Shown here: positions 33,101-33,765 of the stretch, piece by piece
How positions within the stretch are numbered: position 1 is the first letter of the stretch
How the letters are laid out: each line of letters begins with the position of its first letter
Assembly (NCBI GenBank): GCA_029339195.1
Contig: JAPTJF010000580.1
Span: 1-33,765, forward strand
Source: Micractinium sp. NFX-FRZ
Taxonomy: Eukaryota > Chlorophyta > Trebouxiophyceae > Chlorellales > Chlorellaceae
Direction: 5' to 3'
DNA length: 33,765 nt
Program-made: the position numbers and the translations under genes
The notes under the pieces: generated by a model
Seen by the model: only the letters and a program-made list of their open reading frames with translations
The model's database searches: none
Told to the model about the DNA's origin: nothing

Positions 33101-33222
33101 AGGGTGGGCATGGCTTGTGGGAGGACGGCGGCATGTGGTGCGGTGCGCCAAGCGGCCGCGGCGCAGTCGCCACCGGGGCCGCCGCCACTTGCAGCCGGTG
33201 GTGGCGGCTCCCCGGTGCTCAT
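27168..33222 (-). CDS. GAF-PAS-protein kinase (TKL-like), 15 exons, 770 aa
   Basis: Exons: 32939-33222, 32548-32657, 32254-32329, 31419-31510, 31105-31211, 30610-30691, 30142-30395, 29550-29876, 29174-29260, 28783-28971, 28475-28634, 28216-28322, 27933-27999, 27574-27726, 27168-27385. All GT-AG, in phase, 770 codons plus stop; an in-frame TGA precedes the first ATG. Residues about 68-223 form a GAF domain (DEEARLRAVRA, FDRITTLMKQVFG, SFCDWILV, ACAPLVSS, GTLCVFDYQPRSF). A helical linker follows (224-250). A PAS-like domain covers about 251-420 (VVYTNDAF, DFWNLFEPLG). The kinase has GVGARGRCY, Lys480 in VAIK, a catalytic loop HGDLTPSN (Asp604, Asn609) with Thr606 where Lys is usual, DFG at 628-630, and THMPPEAL. 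No signal peptide or membrane helix is present, so it is probably a cytosolic sensor coupling a small ligand or redox/light cue to Ser/Thr phosphorylation. The cue is unknown. Confidence 0.88.
30466..30575. repeat. Two CAGG microsatellite tracts in an intron
   Basis: Tracts of (GCAG)n at about 30466-30493 and 30550-30575 lie in the intron between the linker exon and the PAS exon of the GAF-PAS kinase gene. Confidence 0.8.
32699..32729. repeat. 15-bp tandem duplication in an intron
   Basis: Two copies of GTGAGGTGCCACATG lie in the first intron of the GAF-PAS kinase gene. Each starts with a GTGAGG donor-like sequence on the plus strand only, so splicing of the minus-strand gene should not be affected. 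Confidence 0.85.
32768..32796 (+). repeat. GGGGC run, possible G-quadruplex
   Basis: (GGGGC)n of about five units in the first intron of the GAF-PAS kinase gene. Four or more consecutive G-tracts with one-base loops fit the G-quadruplex pattern on the plus, non-coding strand. Confidence 0.7.
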
Positions 33223-33765
33223 CTGCAGCACATTGTCTGGCGCGCCTCAGTGCAGCACAGCGCTCATGGTGGACAGCAAGGAATGAACGCCGGTTCGCTT
33301 GCGGACCCACGGGTGCTCACTGGCACTCACCGCTGCTGCTCGGCTCGAGCAGGCGCCCATTTTCTGTCGGGACGGGGGAGGTCAGTAACAGGAACCTCGG
33401 CAGCGAACCCGCTACGGCAGACGAGCGGATGTGCGATCTGCACGTCCCTTGAGTGTCCCTTGTCCCAAAGGCCCCTCCAGGTATACCTTCCCAGCCGCCG
33501 GGCCACCTCCGTGAAATGCCGCGCCGCTGCGTCAGAACAGCTTCAAATGGGATCTTGATCGCGTGTGCAGAGCGCGGACGCCGCCGCGTGGCTCCCGGGG
33601 GAGCCCGGCATGGTCAGTGTTGCCGCCGTGTCCGCCAGCTGGCAGTCAACTTGTCTGGGCTGTGCAGCACAAATTGCCTAAACCATAACTGCAACCTGGT
33701 AGTGACAGTGTTTCACACATGTGAGACTCGCAGCAGATCAGGGTTCCACCAAAGAAGGCATGGAG
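33223..33765. other. Right-edge stretch: upstream region of the GAF-PAS kinase
   Basis: This should hold the promoter and 5' untranslated region of the minus-strand kinase. An in-frame TGA 15-18 bases before the ATG at 33222 confirms that the frame does not extend further. No TATA box is obvious. A plus-strand frame is open from about 33115 into this stretch but has no recognisable motif. Confidence 0.4.

Overview
The window reads as nuclear DNA of a unicellular green alga, probably a trebouxiophyte of the Chlorella/Micractinium type. This is inferred from the very high GC content, genes split into many short exons by small GT-AG (occasionally GC-AG) introns, and from the gene families present: PAN-domain receptor kinases, GAF-PAS kinases and GCC2/GCC3-like cysteine-rich proteins. 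There are no operons or Shine-Dalgarno-led ORFs. Almost every long unspliced ORF is a GC-rich shadow. Gene models were built by hand from splice signals, reading phase and motifs.

Five minus-strand genes are supported. (1) 2456-7708: a 14-exon, 940-residue receptor-like kinase with signal peptide, PAN/Apple-like ectodomain, one membrane helix and a TKL-like kinase domain with HMD and DVG in place of HRD and DFG. (2) 10604-12714: a 5-exon, 407-residue polytopic membrane protein of unknown family. (3) 17375-18345: a two-exon hypothetical protein, weakly supported. (4) 20842-25532, with a tentative last exon at 19967-20182: a secreted or surface protein of at least 808 residues built of GCC2/GCC3-like cysteine repeats, with a TATA box about 80 bp upstream of its ATG. 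(5) 27168-33222: a 15-exon, 770-residue GAF-PAS-kinase soluble sensor. The models for genes 1 and 5 stay in phase through every splice junction.

The rest is largely relics. Degenerate partial copies of the GAF-PAS kinase, introns included, lie on the opposite strand at about 1445-1890 and 8970-9480. A decayed GCC2/GCC3 fragment abuts the second copy at about 8690-8850. A near-identical inverted pair of about 490 bp brackets the cysteine-rich gene (20170-20649 and 25895-26392). Between 13.5 and 16.65 kb on the plus strand lie a frameshifted kinase exon, TraB-like exon remnants, a 21-bp minisatellite and an orphan kinase C-terminal exon.

Functionally the window pairs a membrane receptor kinase, a soluble GAF/PAS sensor kinase and a cysteine-repeat surface protein. 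These suggest environmental sensing, but nothing in the sequence shows that they act in one pathway. The most notable features are the kinase active-site substitutions and the DNA-level shuffling of gene pieces across the locus. I saw no tRNA, rRNA, CRISPR array, or autonomous transposon with recognisable transposase.
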